Below, piece after piece: positions 8,598 through 17,920 of a stretch of DNA of 64,000 nucleotides; within the stretch, counting starts at the first letter, position 1; each line of letters begins with the position of its first letter. The DNA comes from Vibrio panuliri. Lineage in GTDB: Bacteria > Pseudomonadota > Gammaproteobacteria > Enterobacterales > Vibrionaceae. The stretch is from contig NZ_AP019655.1 in NCBI RefSeq assembly GCF_009938205.1, positions 310,001 to 374,000 on the forward strand, given 5' to 3'. The notes under the pieces were generated by a model that was not told the DNA's origin, made no database searches, and worked only from the letters and a program-made list of their open reading frames with translations. A program made the translations under genes and the position numbers.

Positions 8598-11468
8598 CTA
8601 ATCTTCGTAATTATCGATGCTTGGGCATGAGCAGATTAGGTTGCGATCGCCGTAGACGTTGTCTACGCGGTTAACCGTCGGCCAGTATTTCCACTGTTTC
8701 GTCGCTTTAGAAGGGAAACAACCAATTTCACGTGAGTATGGGCGCGTCCATTCATCCGCTGATAGATCAACTTGAGTGTGTGGTGCTTTAACCAACGGGT
8801 TATTGTCGAGCGGCCACTCTCCATTTTTCACTTTGTCCATTTCGTGGCGAATGGCGATCATTGCATCACAGAAGCGGTCTAGCTCTTCCAAATCTTCAGA
8901 TTCCGTTGGCTCTACCATAAGTGTACCCGCAACAGGGAAAGACATGGTTGGCGCATGGAATCCGTAGTCCATTAAGCGTTTAGCGATGTCTTCTTCGCTG
9001 ATGCCAATTTCCTCTTTGAGTGGGCGAATATCAATAATGCACTCATGTGCAATACGGCCATTCGTTCCACGATAAAGAACAGGGTAGTGTGGGCGTAGTC
9101 GTTCCATCACGTAGTTGGCGTTAAGAATGGCGACCTTAGTGGCTTCTGTTAAACCCACTTCTCCCATCATTGCGATGTATGCCCATGAGATAGGCAGAAT
9201 TGAGGCGCTGCCAAGGTCTGCTGCTGACACGGCAAAGTCTTCACCTTCCACACCATTTTCAATATGGCCGGGTAGGAATGGGGCAAGGTGTGATTTTACG
9301 CCGATAGGCCCCATACCTGGGCCGCCACCGCCGTGCGGAATACAGAAAGTTTTGTGCAAGTTAAGGTGAGACACGTCCGAGCCAATTAACCCAGGGGTGG
9401 TCAATCCTACCTGCGCATTCATGTTGGCTCCGTCTAGATACACTTGACCGCCAGCTTCATGCACCATCTCGCACACTTGTTTCACTTGCTCTTCGTATAC
9501 GCCATGGGTTGAAGGGTAGGTGATCATTATGCTTGAGAGGTTTTCGCGATGTTTCTCAATTTTCTCGGCTAGGTCAATAAGGTCGATGTTACCCTCGTTA
9601 TCACATTTCACTACGACCACTTTCATGGAAACCATTGAGGCGGTAGCAGGGTTCGTGCCGTGCGCGGAGCTTGGGATCAAACACACGTTGCGATGGGCAT
9701 CGCCACGGCTTTCATGGTAACGCTGAATCGCAATAAGACCGGCGTATTCACCAGACGCACCCGAGTTAGGTTGAAGTGAGAACTCATCATAATCGGTAAT
9801 TTCACACAGCTTGTCTTTAAGATCTTTTGCTAGTGCGCTGTAACCAGCAGCCTGCTCGATTGGCGCAAATGGGTGTAATGCGCCAAATTCAGGCCAAGTA
9901 ACGGGGATCATCTCAGCTGCTGCATTGAGCTTCATGGTGCAGCTGCCGAGTGGGATCATGCCGTGAGTGAGCGAGAAGTCTTTGTTTTCAAGCTGTTTTA
10001 GGTAACGCATCATCTGTGTTTCACTGTGGTGAGTGTTAAACACAGGATGAGTTAGGTAATCGGAATCGCGGCGGCAAATTTCAGGAATTGCTGCAAACTC
10101 GTTTTTCTCGATGTCTGCTGAAAGGCTTGCAACGTTCTCTTGCACATCGAAAATCGCGAACAATGCGGCAACATCACTAATTGTTGTTGTTTCGTCAAAG
10201 CTTACCCCAAGCTGCTGGCTCGTTTTGAGTAGGCGTAAGTTAATACCCGCGGATTGTGCTTTTTGATACAGTGCGTCAGTGTTACCTGCGGTGTTAATGG
10301 TGATGGTATCAAAGAAGCTGTTGTGAGCCAGTTCATAGCCTGCTTTAGTCAAGCCTGCTGCGAGGATAGCTGTCATATGGTGCGTGCGACGGGCAATGGT
10401 ACGCAACCCTTCTGCGCCATGATAAACCGCGTAAAAAGCCGCCATATTGGCGAGTAGTGCTTGCGCAGTACAGATGTTTGATGTCGCTTTCTCGCGGCGA
10501 ATATGCTGTTCACGAGTTTGCATTGCCATGCGCAGGGCTTGGTTACCATTGGCATCAATCGACACGCCAATCACACGCCCAGGCATTGTGCGTTTATGCT
10601 TATCTTTGGTTGCCATAAATGCGGCATGCGGACCGCCATAACCCATTGGTACGCCAAAGCGCTGGGCTGAGCCAATCACCACATCAGCACCCATTTCACC
10701 TGCTGGTTTGAGTAGTGCGCTGGCGAGTAGGTCGGTGGCAACAGTAACCACGGTTTTGTTGGCTTGGGCTTGAGCGATAAGATCACTGATATCACGAACT
10801 TCGCCCGTGGTTGATGGGTATTGAACTAAAGCACCAAATACATCGTGATTAGGCAGAGAGTCAAGCTCATCGACAAGCACGTCAAAACCAATAAACTTGG
10901 CTCGCGTTTTCACCACTTCAATTGTTTGTGGGTGCACATCTGACGCGACAAAGAACGTATTGCTCTTGCTTTTGCCTGCGCGTTTACACAGCGTCATTGC
11001 TTCTGCAGCCGCCGTTGCTTCATCGAGCAGTGAGGCGTTGGCGATTTCCATACCGGTGAGATCCATCACCATTTGCTGGAAGTTAAGCAACGCTTCTAAT
11101 CGACCTTGAGATATCTCAGGTTGATACGGCGTGTAAGCGGTGTACCAGCCGGGGTTCTCCATCACGTTGCGCAGAATGACGTTTGGTGTAAAGGTGTTGT
11201 AGTAACCTTGGCCAATAAAAGTGCGCTTGATTTCGTTCTGCTGGGCAAACTGCTTCATGGCAGTAAGCATATCGGCTTCGCTTTGCGCTGGTGCAAGTTT
11301 AAGTGGTTGCTCCAATCGAATTTGCGCAGGCACAGTTTGGGCGATCAGTTCATCCAAACTGCTAACATTGATCGCTGTCAGCATTGATTGCTGATCTGCT
11401 TGGTTTGGTCCGTTGTGGCGAGCAACGAATTCGTGTTGCGTGCTGAGGCTTTGAAGTAGTGTTGTCAT
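8598..11468 (-). CDS. gcvP: Glycine dehydrogenase (decarboxylating), P protein
   Basis: 956 residues, matching the usual single-chain P protein. It decarboxylates glycine with pyridoxal phosphate and passes the aminomethyl group to the lipoyl arm of GcvH. The cofactor lysine lies in [20 protein letters not shown] near residue 706, inside the glycine-rich loop typical of the family. The N-terminal start (MTTLLQSLS) is preceded by GGTAAAGGAC. It is the last gene of the leftward glyA-gcvH-gcvP set, but a strong hairpin terminator lies between gcvH and gcvP, so its dose is probably set by partial read-through or by its own promoter in the 123-base gap. Confidence 0.97.
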   Translation of the reverse strand: MTTLLQSLSTQHEFVARHNGPNQADQQSMLTAINVSSLDELIAQTVPAQIRLEQPLKLAPAQSEADMLTAMKQFAQQNEIKRTFIGQGYYNTFTPNVILRNVMENPGWYTAYTPYQPEISQGRLEALLNFQQMVMDLTGMEIANASLLDEATAAAEAMTLCKRAGKSKSNTFFVASDVHPQTIEVVKTRAKFIGFDVLVDELDSLPNHDVFGALVQYPSTTGEVRDISDLIAQAQANKTVVTVATDLLASALLKPAGEMGADVVIGSAQRFGVPMGYGGPHAAFMATKDKHKRTMPGRVIGVSIDANGNQALRMAMQTREQHIRREKATSNICTAQALLANMAAFYAVYHGAEGLRTIARRTHHMTAILAAGLTKAGYELAHNSFFDTITINTAGNTDALYQKAQSAGINLRLLKTSQQLGVSFDETTTISDVAALFAIFDVQENVASLSADIEKNEFAAIPEICRRDSDYLTHPVFNTHHSETQMMRYLKQLENKDFSLTHGMIPLGSCTMKLNAAAEMIPVTWPEFGALHPFAPIEQAAGYSALAKDLKDKLCEITDYDEFSLQPNSGASGEYAGLIAIQRYHESRGDAHRNVCLIPSSAHGTNPATASMVSMKVVVVKCDNEGNIDLIDLAEKIEKHRENLSSIMITYPSTHGVYEEQVKQVCEMVHEAGGQVYLDGANMNAQVGLTTPGLIGSDVSHLNLHKTFCIPHGGGGPGMGPIGVKSHLAPFLPGHIENGVEGEDFAVSAADLGSASILPISWAYIAMMGEVGLTEATKVAILNANYVMERLRPHYPVLYRGTNGRIAHECIIDIRPLKEEIGISEEDIAKRLMDYGFHAPTMSFPVAGTLMVEPTESEDLEELDRFCDAMIAIRHEMDKVKNGEWPLDNNPLVKAPHTQVDLSADEWTRPYSREIGCFPSKATKQWKYWPTVNRVDNVYGDRNLICSCPSIDNYED

Positions 11469-11544
11469 TGTCCTTTACCTTCTTATAAGGTGCGTATTCT
11501 GCGAAAGCGTTGAGTACCCCTCACGATGACTAATACGAACCTTT

Positions 11545-11578
11545 AAAAAAAGCTGCCCACTTAACACGGGCAGCTTTT
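11545..11578 (-). terminator. Intercistronic terminator between gcvH and gcvP
   Basis: AGCTGCCC (11551-11558) pairs with GGGCAGCT (11568-11575). On the minus strand the hairpin is followed by a run of seven T residues (complement of the A run at 11545-11551), the classic intrinsic form. It would cut transcription after gcvH and before gcvP. Confidence 0.8.
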
Positions 11579-11591
11579 GCTGTTTCCTTAA

Positions 11592-11972
11592 TTACTCTTC
11601 TTCAATCGAGCTGAGATATTCCTCGGCGTCTTTTAGATCGTCGAGTTCTGCTGGGTCAGACAGCTTAACTTTTGCGATCCAACCACCGTCATACGGTTCT
11701 TCGTTGATAAGCTCTGGACTGTCTTCTAACTCTTCATTTACTTCTACGATTTCACCAGAAACTGGTGCATAGATATCTGAGGCCGCTTTTACCGACTCAA
11801 CGAGTGAAAAACTGTCACCAGCATCAATGGTATTTTCCACTTCTGGTAGGTCAACGAAAACCACGTCGCCTAGCATCTCTTGTGCATGTTCAGAAATACC
11901 GATAGTGACAGTACCGTCACCATTGTCACGTACCCACTCGTGGCTATCAGTAAACTTCAGGGTTTTGTCCAT
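11592..11972 (-). CDS. gcvH: Glycine cleavage system H protein (lipoyl carrier)
   Basis: 126 residues. The lipoylated lysine is K62 in [10 protein letters not shown], within the hairpin of the lipoyl fold. It carries the aminomethyl group from GcvP to GcvT and the reduced lipoyl arm to dihydrolipoamide dehydrogenase, which is not encoded here. The ATG is preceded by TTTGGAG. The gene starts 24 bases after glyA ends, so the two share a transcript. A strong terminator follows it before gcvP. Confidence 0.97.
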   Translation of the reverse strand: MDKTLKFTDSHEWVRDNGDGTVTIGISEHAQEMLGDVVFVDLPEVENTIDAGDSFSLVESVKAASDIYAPVSGEIVEVNEELEDSPELINEEPYDGGWIAKVKLSDPAELDDLKDAEEYLSSIEEE

Positions 11973-11996
11973 TGCTAAATCTCCAAATTTAATTTT

Positions 11997-13292
11997 TTAT
12001 TGGTAAAGCGGAAAGCGAGCACAGAGCTCTTTAACTTGCTTGCGAACACGTTGTTCCACATCAGCGTTGCCTTCTGGGTTCTCAACTAACCCATCGAGCA
12101 CGTCTCCAATCCAATTACCGATCAGTTTAAATTCTTCTACGCCAAAGCCGCGGCTTGTACCTGCAGGGGTGCCTAAGCGAATCCCCGATGTAATCATAGG
12201 CTTCTCTGTGTCGAAAGGGATGCCATTTTTATTACATGTGATACCGGCACGCTCTAAAGCGTGTTCTGCTTGATTGCCTTTGAGCCCCTTAGGCCTTAAA
12301 TCAACCAGTATTAGGTGTGTATCGGTGCCACCGGTTACAATATCGCATCCGCGAGTTTGCAATACTTCCGCAAGAACTTTTGCGTTTCCGATCACCGAAT
12401 CAATATAAGTCTTAAACTCAGGTCCCAAAGCTTCACCAAAAGCCACCGCCTTTGCGGCGATAACATGCATGAGCGGCCCACCTTGAAGGCCCGGGAATAC
12501 GGCTGAGTTGATTTTCTTTATGATCGCTTCGTCATTAGTGAGGATCATCCCGCCGCGTGGTCCGCGTAGGGTTTTGTGTGTGGTCGTTGTCACCACATGT
12601 GCATGTGGTAATGGGCTTGGGTGAGCGCCTGTTGCGATTAGCCCTGCGATGTGAGCCATATCGACCATCAAAAGTGCGCCAACTTCGTCTGCAATTGCGC
12701 GAAACTTGGCAAAATCTATCGTGCGAGGGATGGCGCTACCGCCAGCAATGATCATCTTTGGTTGGTTATCTAAAGCCAATTGGCGCACGGCTTCGTAGTC
12801 TATTTCCAGTGTGTTACGGTCAACGCCATATTGCACCGCGTTAAACCATTTGCCGGATAGTGCCGGTTTTGCCCCGTGAGTTAAATGACCGCCCGCATCA
12901 AGAGACATCCCCAAGATGGTGTCACCCGGTTGCAGCAGTGCGAGTTTGACCGCGCCGTTAGCTTGAGCCCCTGAGTGAGGTTGGACATTAACAAAGTCAC
13001 AATTGAATAGCTTTTTGGCACGTTCAATCGCAATAGATTCTACGGTATCGACATGTTCACAGCCGCCGTAGTAGCGGCGACCAGGATAACCTTCTGCGTA
13101 TTTGTTGGTTAAGCAAGTGCCTTGCGCCTGCATAACCGCTTTAGAAACGATATTTTCAGAAGCGATCAGCTCTATCTGTTCATTTTGGCGTGTGTACTCC
13201 GCTTGAATGCCAGCAAATACGGCATCATCGGTGGCGGAAAGTTGAGTGGAGAAGAAGTTCTCTAGATGATGATTTTGATAACGGTGGTTCAT
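11997..13292 (-). CDS. glyA: Serine hydroxymethyltransferase
   Basis: 431 residues. It interconverts serine and glycine using tetrahydrofolate and pyridoxal phosphate. The cofactor lysine is in [14 protein letters not shown]. The N-terminus ([14 protein letters not shown]) is longer and different from the housekeeping enzyme start, and the gene sits inside a glycine-cleavage operon, so this is probably a second, glycine-catabolic copy rather than the biosynthetic one (inferred). A GGAAGG ribosome site lies about ten bases before the ATG. First gene of the leftward operon, divergent from the XRE/cupin regulator across a 352-base regulatory region. Confidence 0.95.
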   Translation of the reverse strand: MNHRYQNHHLENFFSTQLSATDDAVFAGIQAEYTRQNEQIELIASENIVSKAVMQAQGTCLTNKYAEGYPGRRYYGGCEHVDTVESIAIERAKKLFNCDFVNVQPHSGAQANGAVKLALLQPGDTILGMSLDAGGHLTHGAKPALSGKWFNAVQYGVDRNTLEIDYEAVRQLALDNQPKMIIAGGSAIPRTIDFAKFRAIADEVGALLMVDMAHIAGLIATGAHPSPLPHAHVVTTTTHKTLRGPRGGMILTNDEAIIKKINSAVFPGLQGGPLMHVIAAKAVAFGEALGPEFKTYIDSVIGNAKVLAEVLQTRGCDIVTGGTDTHLILVDLRPKGLKGNQAEHALERAGITCNKNGIPFDTEKPMITSGIRLGTPAGTSRGFGVEEFKLIGNWIGDVLDGLVENPEGNADVEQRVRKQVKELCARFPLYQ

Positions 13293-13644
13293 AATCAGTG
13301 ACCTTCCTTAATGGTCGGCAAGGGTTAACTTGCTTCTGTAAATGACTTTCTCTACTTACTCAGTTGAGTTTGGCAGCACGTTCAATTTCATCCCAAAGTG
13401 GGTAAACCCATCTTAACTGGTCGCTTATCTGACTCTAGAATTGATGGCAATAGCATCTCGCTAACTAACAAGTTGGTAACATAGCGGTTGATGTAAAAAC
13501 AATCAACCAAAAATTTCCTATAGGAAACTTAGTTTCAAATTTTGTTAACGGCAACACGAATTGGCGAACTTTTATCCTTTTTTATTACGATGTGTTATTG
13601 CACAATGAGATAAAGACAGGAAGTTGTAATCGCATGGGGGATGC
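13293..13644. promoter_or_regulatory. Divergent glyA / XRE-regulator control region
   Basis: 352 bases without a gene. It holds a perfect palindrome at 13514-13527 and, just beside it, an inverted repeat GGTTGAT (13486-13492) / ATCAACC (13502-13508). AT-rich stretches before both start codons suit promoters. No glycine aptamer pattern could be recognised. Confidence 0.6.
13514..13527. promoter_or_regulatory. Candidate operator 1 for the XRE/cupin regulator
   Basis: Perfect 14-base palindrome TTTCCTATAGGAAA, 118 bases before the regulator start and 222 bases before the glyA start. Closely related sites occur at 14277 and 14456, all within this locus, which supports one common binding protein. 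Confidence 0.6.
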
Positions 13645-14268
13645 ATGTCAGAAGAGATCTACGATGAATACCCGTCGTTGACTTTGGCAAAAGAGAGCCA
13701 AGATCAATCTATTGCGCCGCTGAAGCTAGGGGAGCGAATCAAAGATATTCGTAGTCGGCTTGGCATTACTCTGGAAGAGGCGAGTCAGCGCACAGGTCTT
13801 GCTCGCTCTACCTTAAGTAAAATTGAAAATGAGCAGATTTCCCCAACGTTTCAAGCGATGCAAAAATTGGCGCATGGCTTGCAAATTGATATGCCACAGT
13901 TGTTTGAACCCCCGGAGAAAAAGGTGGCAACAGGGCGTCGAGATTTAACGCGTGAGGGGCAGGGTAAGCCGCATCCCACCCAAACTTATGAGCATGAGCT
14001 GCTGGCAACTCAACTACTCAATAAGAAAATGATGCCTTTTAAAAGCCGTGTACGAGCGCGCAGTTTTGATGAGTATAGTGATTGGGTAAGGCATGATGGC
14101 GAAGAGTTCTTGCTGATTTTGTCTGGTGAAGTCACGTTTTATTCTGAGTTTTATGAGCCAGTCAAAATGGCAGCGGGTGATAGCGTTTATTACGACGCCA
14201 ATATGGGACATATGTTGGTATCAGTTAGCCAAGAAGATGCCCATATTTTATGGGTAACGGCAAAATAG
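13645..14268 (+). CDS. XRE-family regulator with cupin domain (glycine locus)
   Basis: 207 residues. Residues about 27-85 form a Cro/C1-type helix-turn-helix (LGERIKDIRSRLGITLEEAS then RTGLARSTLSKIENEQISP). The C-terminal part, about 135-205, is a small cupin barrel likely to bind a small ligand. This HTH-cupin design is common in amino-acid and polyamine control. The ATG follows GGGGGAT. Its place between the glyA operon and gcvT, together with three matching palindromes around it, makes it the probable regulator of glycine cleavage genes; whether it activates or represses, and the ligand (glycine is a guess), are not shown by the sequence. Confidence 0.88.
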   Translation: MSEEIYDEYPSLTLAKESQDQSIAPLKLGERIKDIRSRLGITLEEASQRTGLARSTLSKIENEQISPTFQAMQKLAHGLQIDMPQLFEPPEKKVATGRRDLTREGQGKPHPTQTYEHELLATQLLNKKMMPFKSRVRARSFDEYSDWVRHDGEEFLLILSGEVTFYSEFYEPVKMAAGDSVYYDANMGHMLVSVSQEDAHILWVTAK

Positions 14269-14276
14269 CCCAGTTG

Positions 14277-14290
14277 TTTCCAATTGGAAA
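14277..14290. promoter_or_regulatory. Candidate operator 2 for the XRE/cupin regulator
   Basis: Perfect palindrome TTTCCAATTGGAAA starting nine bases after the regulator stop codon, upstream of gcvT. It has the same TTTCC/GGAAA arms as operator 1 and differs only in the four central bases. Confidence 0.55.
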
Positions 14291-14455
14291 ACAGGTAAGC
14301 AGCATTATTTAAAGAGTTGGTTTTGGCCAGCTCTTTTTTGTTTGTGTAAGCAAAACACTAGAAGTGTCAGCCTCTAAGTGATGTTCTAAAAATGTTAAAT
14401 GTCACACTTTGACGTTGTGATTAAAGTTTAGTCGTGCAAAATTTGCCCTATCATG

Positions 14456-14469
14456 TTTATTATCGGAAA
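14456..14469. promoter_or_regulatory. Candidate operator 3, adjacent to gcvT start
   Basis: TTTATTATCGGAAA matches operator 1 at 11 of 14 positions; its right arm is intact and its left arm degenerate. It also lies within an inverted repeat CATGTTT (14452-14458) / AAACATG (14467-14473). It is 46 bases before the gcvT ATG, where it would touch a promoter or leader. Confidence 0.4.
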
Positions 14470-14514
14470 CATGTTTTCTCAAGCAGAACTCGAAACGGAT
14501 ATTGGAGACATCAC

Positions 14515-15633
14515 ATGAACGAAGCGCTATTGACCACGCCATTGCATGCATTACACCTTGAAGCCGGGGCAAAGATGGTGCCGTTTGCTGGTTATGATAT
14601 GCCTGTGCAGTACAAACTTGGCGTTAAGAAAGAGCATTTACACACACGTGAGCAAGCGGGTTTGTTTGATGTTTCCCATATGGGGCAACTGCGATTAAAG
14701 GGCAGTGGGGCGGCCGAATACCTAGAAACATTGGTGCCAGTCGATATTGTTGACCTGCCAGTTGGTAATCAGCGTTATGCCTTTTTCACCAATCCTCAAG
14801 GCGGGATTATGGATGATCTTATGGTTGCAAACCTAGGGGATCACCTATTTGTTGTTGTCAACGCAGCGTGTAAGAAACAAGATATCGCCCATCTGCAAGC
14901 AACCTTGCCTGAAGGTGTTGAACTTGAGGTGATCACTGATCGCGCATTGTTAGCATTGCAAGGCCCCAAAGCGGTTGAGGTACTTAAGCGTTTGCAACCA
15001 GCAGTCGCCGATATGGTGTTTATGGATGTCGAAAAATATGAGTTGCTGGGGGTTGAGTGCATTATTTCTCGCAGTGGTTATACCGGTGAAGATGGTTACG
15101 AGATTTCCGTGCCCAATGAAAAGGCTGCGGAACTCGCTGAGAATTTAGTTGCGCAAGAAGAAGTGGAATGGATTGGTTTAGGAGCGCGAGATTCGTTGCG
15201 TTTGGAGTGTGGCCTATGTCTTTATGGTCACGATCTTGATGAAACTACGACGCCAGTAGAAGCCAGCTTGTTGTGGGGAGTTCAAAAGGTTCGTCGCTTA
15301 GGTGGTGAGCGCCAAGGTGGATTTCCTGGGGCCGATATTATTCTAGAGCAAATTGAAACTAAGCAAGTAACTCGTAAAAGAGTCGGTTTAGTTGGAGAGA
15401 CAAAAGCGCCTGTTCGTGAGGGAGCAGAACTGTTTGATGCCGATGGTAACAAGATTGGTATTGTGACCAGTGGTACGGCAGGCCCTAATGCCGGTAAACC
15501 TGTTTCAATGGGGTATATTGCAACCGAGTTTGCAGCAGTCGGCACGGCGGTATTTGCCGAAGTTCGCGGCAAAATGCTTGCAATGACTGTTGAAAAAATG
15601 CCGTTCGTTCCGCAACGTTATTATCGCGGTTAA
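14515..15633 (+). CDS. gcvT: Glycine cleavage system aminomethyltransferase (T protein)
   Basis: 372 residues from the ATG at 14515 (MNEALLTTPLHALHLEAGAK), preceded by TTGGAG; an in-frame extension upstream to 14434 runs through the candidate operator and is not coding-like. GcvT takes the aminomethyl group from lipoylated GcvH, releases ammonia and makes methylenetetrahydrofolate. The folate-binding region (LFDVSHMGQLRLKG, SRSGYTGEDGYEI) and the C-terminal barrel are complete. It is separated from gcvH and gcvP by orientation, with its own promoter region and a strong terminator after it. Confidence 0.96.
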   Translation: MNEALLTTPLHALHLEAGAKMVPFAGYDMPVQYKLGVKKEHLHTREQAGLFDVSHMGQLRLKGSGAAEYLETLVPVDIVDLPVGNQRYAFFTNPQGGIMDDLMVANLGDHLFVVVNAACKKQDIAHLQATLPEGVELEVITDRALLALQGPKAVEVLKRLQPAVADMVFMDVEKYELLGVECIISRSGYTGEDGYEISVPNEKAAELAENLVAQEEVEWIGLGARDSLRLECGLCLYGHDLDETTTPVEASLLWGVQKVRRLGGERQGGFPGADIILEQIETKQVTRKRVGLVGETKAPVREGAELFDADGNKIGIVTSGTAGPNAGKPVSMGYIATEFAAVGTAVFAEVRGKMLAMTVEKMPFVPQRYYRG

Positions 15634-15666
15634 GAAAAAACTCATTACTCCGTTTTGCATACTTTC

Positions 15667-15702
15667 GCCTCTAATCGGTTATCGGATTAGAGGCTTTTTT
15701 TT
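15667..15702 (+). terminator. Intrinsic terminator of gcvT
   Basis: GCCTCTAATC (15667-15676) pairs perfectly with GATTAGAGGC (15685-15694), loop of eight, followed by eight T residues. Confidence 0.92.
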
Positions 15703-16075
15703 AGTTGGTGATACTCAAGTGATTTTAAGGTGCAGGATTCAGGGGACGGCTTTTGGGGATAGGATTACACGAGTGAGCTTGGTGAAATGGTACTAATGAT
15801 TGATCTATTTATAACTCGCTTCACTCTTGAAACAGGTAGCTCATAAGTAAGACTTTGTATGTAGATCGTTACACAATCAAGGGATCTCTAAGCAGATGGT
15901 TTCGCTAAGGGCAAGTAATCAATGTTCTTCTCAAAAATAAGAATCCACTGTTAAGTGGCTATTTTTAAAGCAAAAAATATCATCATTATAAAAAGTGTGA
16001 TCTATGTGTATGTTGACTATTTGTGACTAAACGATAGTTTTAAATTAGCACCCAAGCAAAGCTGGAGAAAAGTAC
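15703..16075. other. Intergenic region before the VpsT-like gene
   Basis: 373 bases without a credible gene. It begins with a dispersed repeat copy at 15710-15743 and then becomes AT-rich towards the regulator start, as expected for a promoter. No clear -35/-10 pair or operator could be assigned. Confidence 0.5.
15710..15743 (+). repeat. Dispersed short repeat, copy 1
   Basis: GATACTCAAGTGATTTTAAG followed by a GTGCAGGATTCA tail. Nearly the same string, including the TGC-GGATTCA tail, occurs at 55437-55468; shorter relatives are at 16820, 19711, 33480 and 36087. Confidence 0.6.
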
Positions 16076-16747
16076 ATGACCCCTGAACACAAACCCAAAA
16101 TCACTCTGCTGTCTGATGTTAGTATGCAGTCGAAGTTGTTTAAAGACTCACTTGAAAGAGGGATAGAGCTAGATGTTGACCTAGCATCAATAGACGAGCT
16201 AGCTCGAGTAATTGATGAAACAGAAGCAGTTCTGGGCGATTACGTTTTGATCGATTATAACTATTTTGATGACGTTAATTTTGAGCAATACAACCAGCTA
16301 CGTGTGCCTGCTAATGCCGGTGCGAAAGAGATTGTTATCAACTGTCCTAAAGAGGTCTCATCTTCAGAGTTATTCAAATGGCGTAACCTAGTGGGTGTGT
16401 TCTACGTTGATGATGAGATTACACTGTTGCTGAAAGGCATGCGAAAGATTATGCAAGATGAGATGTGGTTGTCCCGTAAGGTCGCTCAAGACTATATCGA
16501 GCACTTCCGTTGCGCGAATACTGTGACCACATCACAAGCTTATGCAAATCTAACCAAACGCGAAAAAGAGATCATGCGCTTGCTTGGTCATGGTGCCTCT
16601 AACCTACAAATTGCTGATGAGTTGTTTGTGAGTGAGAATACAGTTAAGACACACCTACACAATATCTTTAAGAAGATTAATGCCAAGAACCGCTTGCAAG
16701 CTCTGCTTTGGGCAAACAACAACATTGGTTTAGAGGAGCGCGTATAG
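16076..16747 (+). CDS. VpsT/CsgD-type LuxR-family response regulator
   Basis: 223 residues. An N-terminal receiver-like domain (residues 8-130) lacks the normal phosphorylation aspartate surroundings and is followed by W131-L-S-R134. This fits the W[FLM][TS]R motif that binds c-di-GMP in Vibrio cholerae VpsT, at the same residue numbers. The C-terminal LuxR-type helix-turn-helix runs from about 155 to 215 (LTKREKEIMRLLGHGASNLQ). The protein is thus expected to be a c-di-GMP-responsive regulator of biofilm or surface genes, though its targets are not local. Start after GGAGAAAAGTAC. It converges on the TetR gene and shares a terminator with it. Confidence 0.88.
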   Translation: MTPEHKPKITLLSDVSMQSKLFKDSLERGIELDVDLASIDELARVIDETEAVLGDYVLIDYNYFDDVNFEQYNQLRVPANAGAKEIVINCPKEVSSSELFKWRNLVGVFYVDDEITLLLKGMRKIMQDEMWLSRKVAQDYIEHFRCANTVTTSQAYANLTKREKEIMRLLGHGASNLQIADELFVSENTVKTHLHNIFKKINAKNRLQALLWANNNIGLEERV

Positions 16748-16775
16748 ACGTGCTAATTGGGTGTGAATAAATAAC

Positions 16776-16807
16776 AAAGGGGAGCATATTGCTCCCCTTT
16801 GTTGTTT
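16776..16807. terminator. Bidirectional terminator
   Basis: AAAGGGGAGC (16776-16785) and GCTCCCCTTT (16791-16800) form a perfect ten-pair stem with a five-base loop, followed by GTTGTTT. It separates the converging VpsT-like and TetR genes. Confidence 0.88.
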
Positions 16808-16814
16808 GTAGATA

Positions 16815-17540
16815 CTAGCGATACCCAAGTGATATTAAGTTCTTCTCAATTTCAATCAACTCATTGATAGAGGCCGGATTTTTCCATGGGTAACTATTAG
16901 TAATTCTCATCGTGCCTTTGAGAAGTGGATGATCTAATGAAATAGGCTTGCTCAAATTGCATGTTTCCTTTGCCAGATTTGGATTACATGAGTGACTAAC
17001 GACTAATGGAAAACCGACACTGAGCGTCCAATGTGTCAACATGAACTCTTCAATAAGCGAGTCTTTATTATCACTGCCAAGAATTAGCTCACCCTGCTCA
17101 ATGGCGTTAGAAAGCTCGTTCTCAAAGCAATCGTGAATTTGCAGTGACACCGTCGCTAGTTTATCTACCCATCCTTGAGAGGCTTTATTAAGCAGATTTA
17201 AAGAATTTAGCATTGTGAATAGTCGATATCCAAATGGATAGATGTACATCGATTCTTCGGAAGCCAAGTTTAATGCGACAATCTTGGAAGATAAGGAGTA
17301 AGGAAGTTTTAGGATATCACTAATCACCGTGAGTGTTTGGTGCGTCATTTGAACGGCTAGGGCAACAAGAACATCTTCTTTTGATTGAATATGCTTGTAA
17401 ACTGAACCCATTGATATTCCGGCATTTTTTGCTATCTCAGACATTTTGAAGTCGATTAATGAAGAATCGAGAATGCTTTTAACTGTCGCATCAAGGATCA
17501 ATTGTTCTTCATCTGCAAATGAGTATTTAGGGGCCGGCAT
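16815..17540 (-). CDS. TetR-family regulator with repeat-derived C-terminus
   Basis: 241 residues. The N-terminal TetR helix-turn-helix (residues 10-60) reads FKMSEIAKNAGISMGSVYKH. The rest is an all-helical ligand domain whose effector is unknown. The last residues, LISLGYR and stop, are encoded by a copy of the dispersed repeat (16820-16839), which suggests that insertion of the repeat reshaped the C-terminus. The start codon follows AAGAGA. A ten-pair inverted repeat lies 21 bases before the start and is the likely autoregulatory operator. It is divergent from the ToxR-type gene at 17921. Confidence 0.82.
   Translation of the reverse strand: MPAPKYSFADEEQLILDATVKSILDSSLIDFKMSEIAKNAGISMGSVYKHIQSKEDVLVALAVQMTHQTLTVISDILKLPYSLSSKIVALNLASEESMYIYPFGYRLFTMLNSLNLLNKASQGWVDKLATVSLQIHDCFENELSNAIEQGELILGSDNKDSLIEEFMLTHWTLSVGFPLVVSHSCNPNLAKETCNLSKPISLDHPLLKGTMRITNSYPWKNPASINELIEIEKNLISLGYR
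16820..16839 (+). repeat. Dispersed short repeat, copy 2, inside a coding end
   Basis: GATACCCAAGTGATATTAAG, matching the repeat core, lies within the last codons of the TetR gene on the minus strand and supplies ISLGYR. Confidence 0.55.
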
Positions 17541-17920
17541 ACGATTTCTCTTACTTTGTTCTCGACTATGCTAGTCAATCAACATAGTCGAGTCAATTTT
17601 TATCACTACTGTTACTAGTTTCCTTAAGTTGTCAAAATAATAAATTTTATTTTTATTGCTTTATCTTATCACTATGTTTTTAAACATAAAAAACCAAATG
17701 TCGTAGATGCATTGAGTGTTCAATAAATCTCACTTTGTTGACATGATATGAATATTGAATAGAATTCGAATATCATTCGAACGATGTTCGAGATTAATAA
17801 AATAAGAGCAAACATTTGGCTTTTGCAGAAATAGAAAGTTCTTAAAGATCAACGTGATCATCGATACATTTCAGAATTTGAACGTTTGTAATGCTTGTTG
17901 GGTAAAAAGGAAAGGGAGTG
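17541..17920. promoter_or_regulatory. Divergent control region of TetR and ToxR-type genes
   Basis: 380 AT-rich bases. CTCGACTATG (17561-17570) and CATAGTCGAG (17583-17592) form a perfect inverted repeat close to the TetR start, a good operator candidate. At 17765-17791 there are three spaced TTCGA units (ATTCGAA, ATTCGAA, GTTCGAG) about 11-12 bases apart, that is, on one face of the helix. No gene was seen. Confidence 0.55.

Noticed and set aside
13293..14514. Possible glycine riboswitch at the gcv genes
   Set aside because: The paired GGAGA and GGCAAA-type blocks of the aptamer were not found before glyA, the regulator or gcvT.
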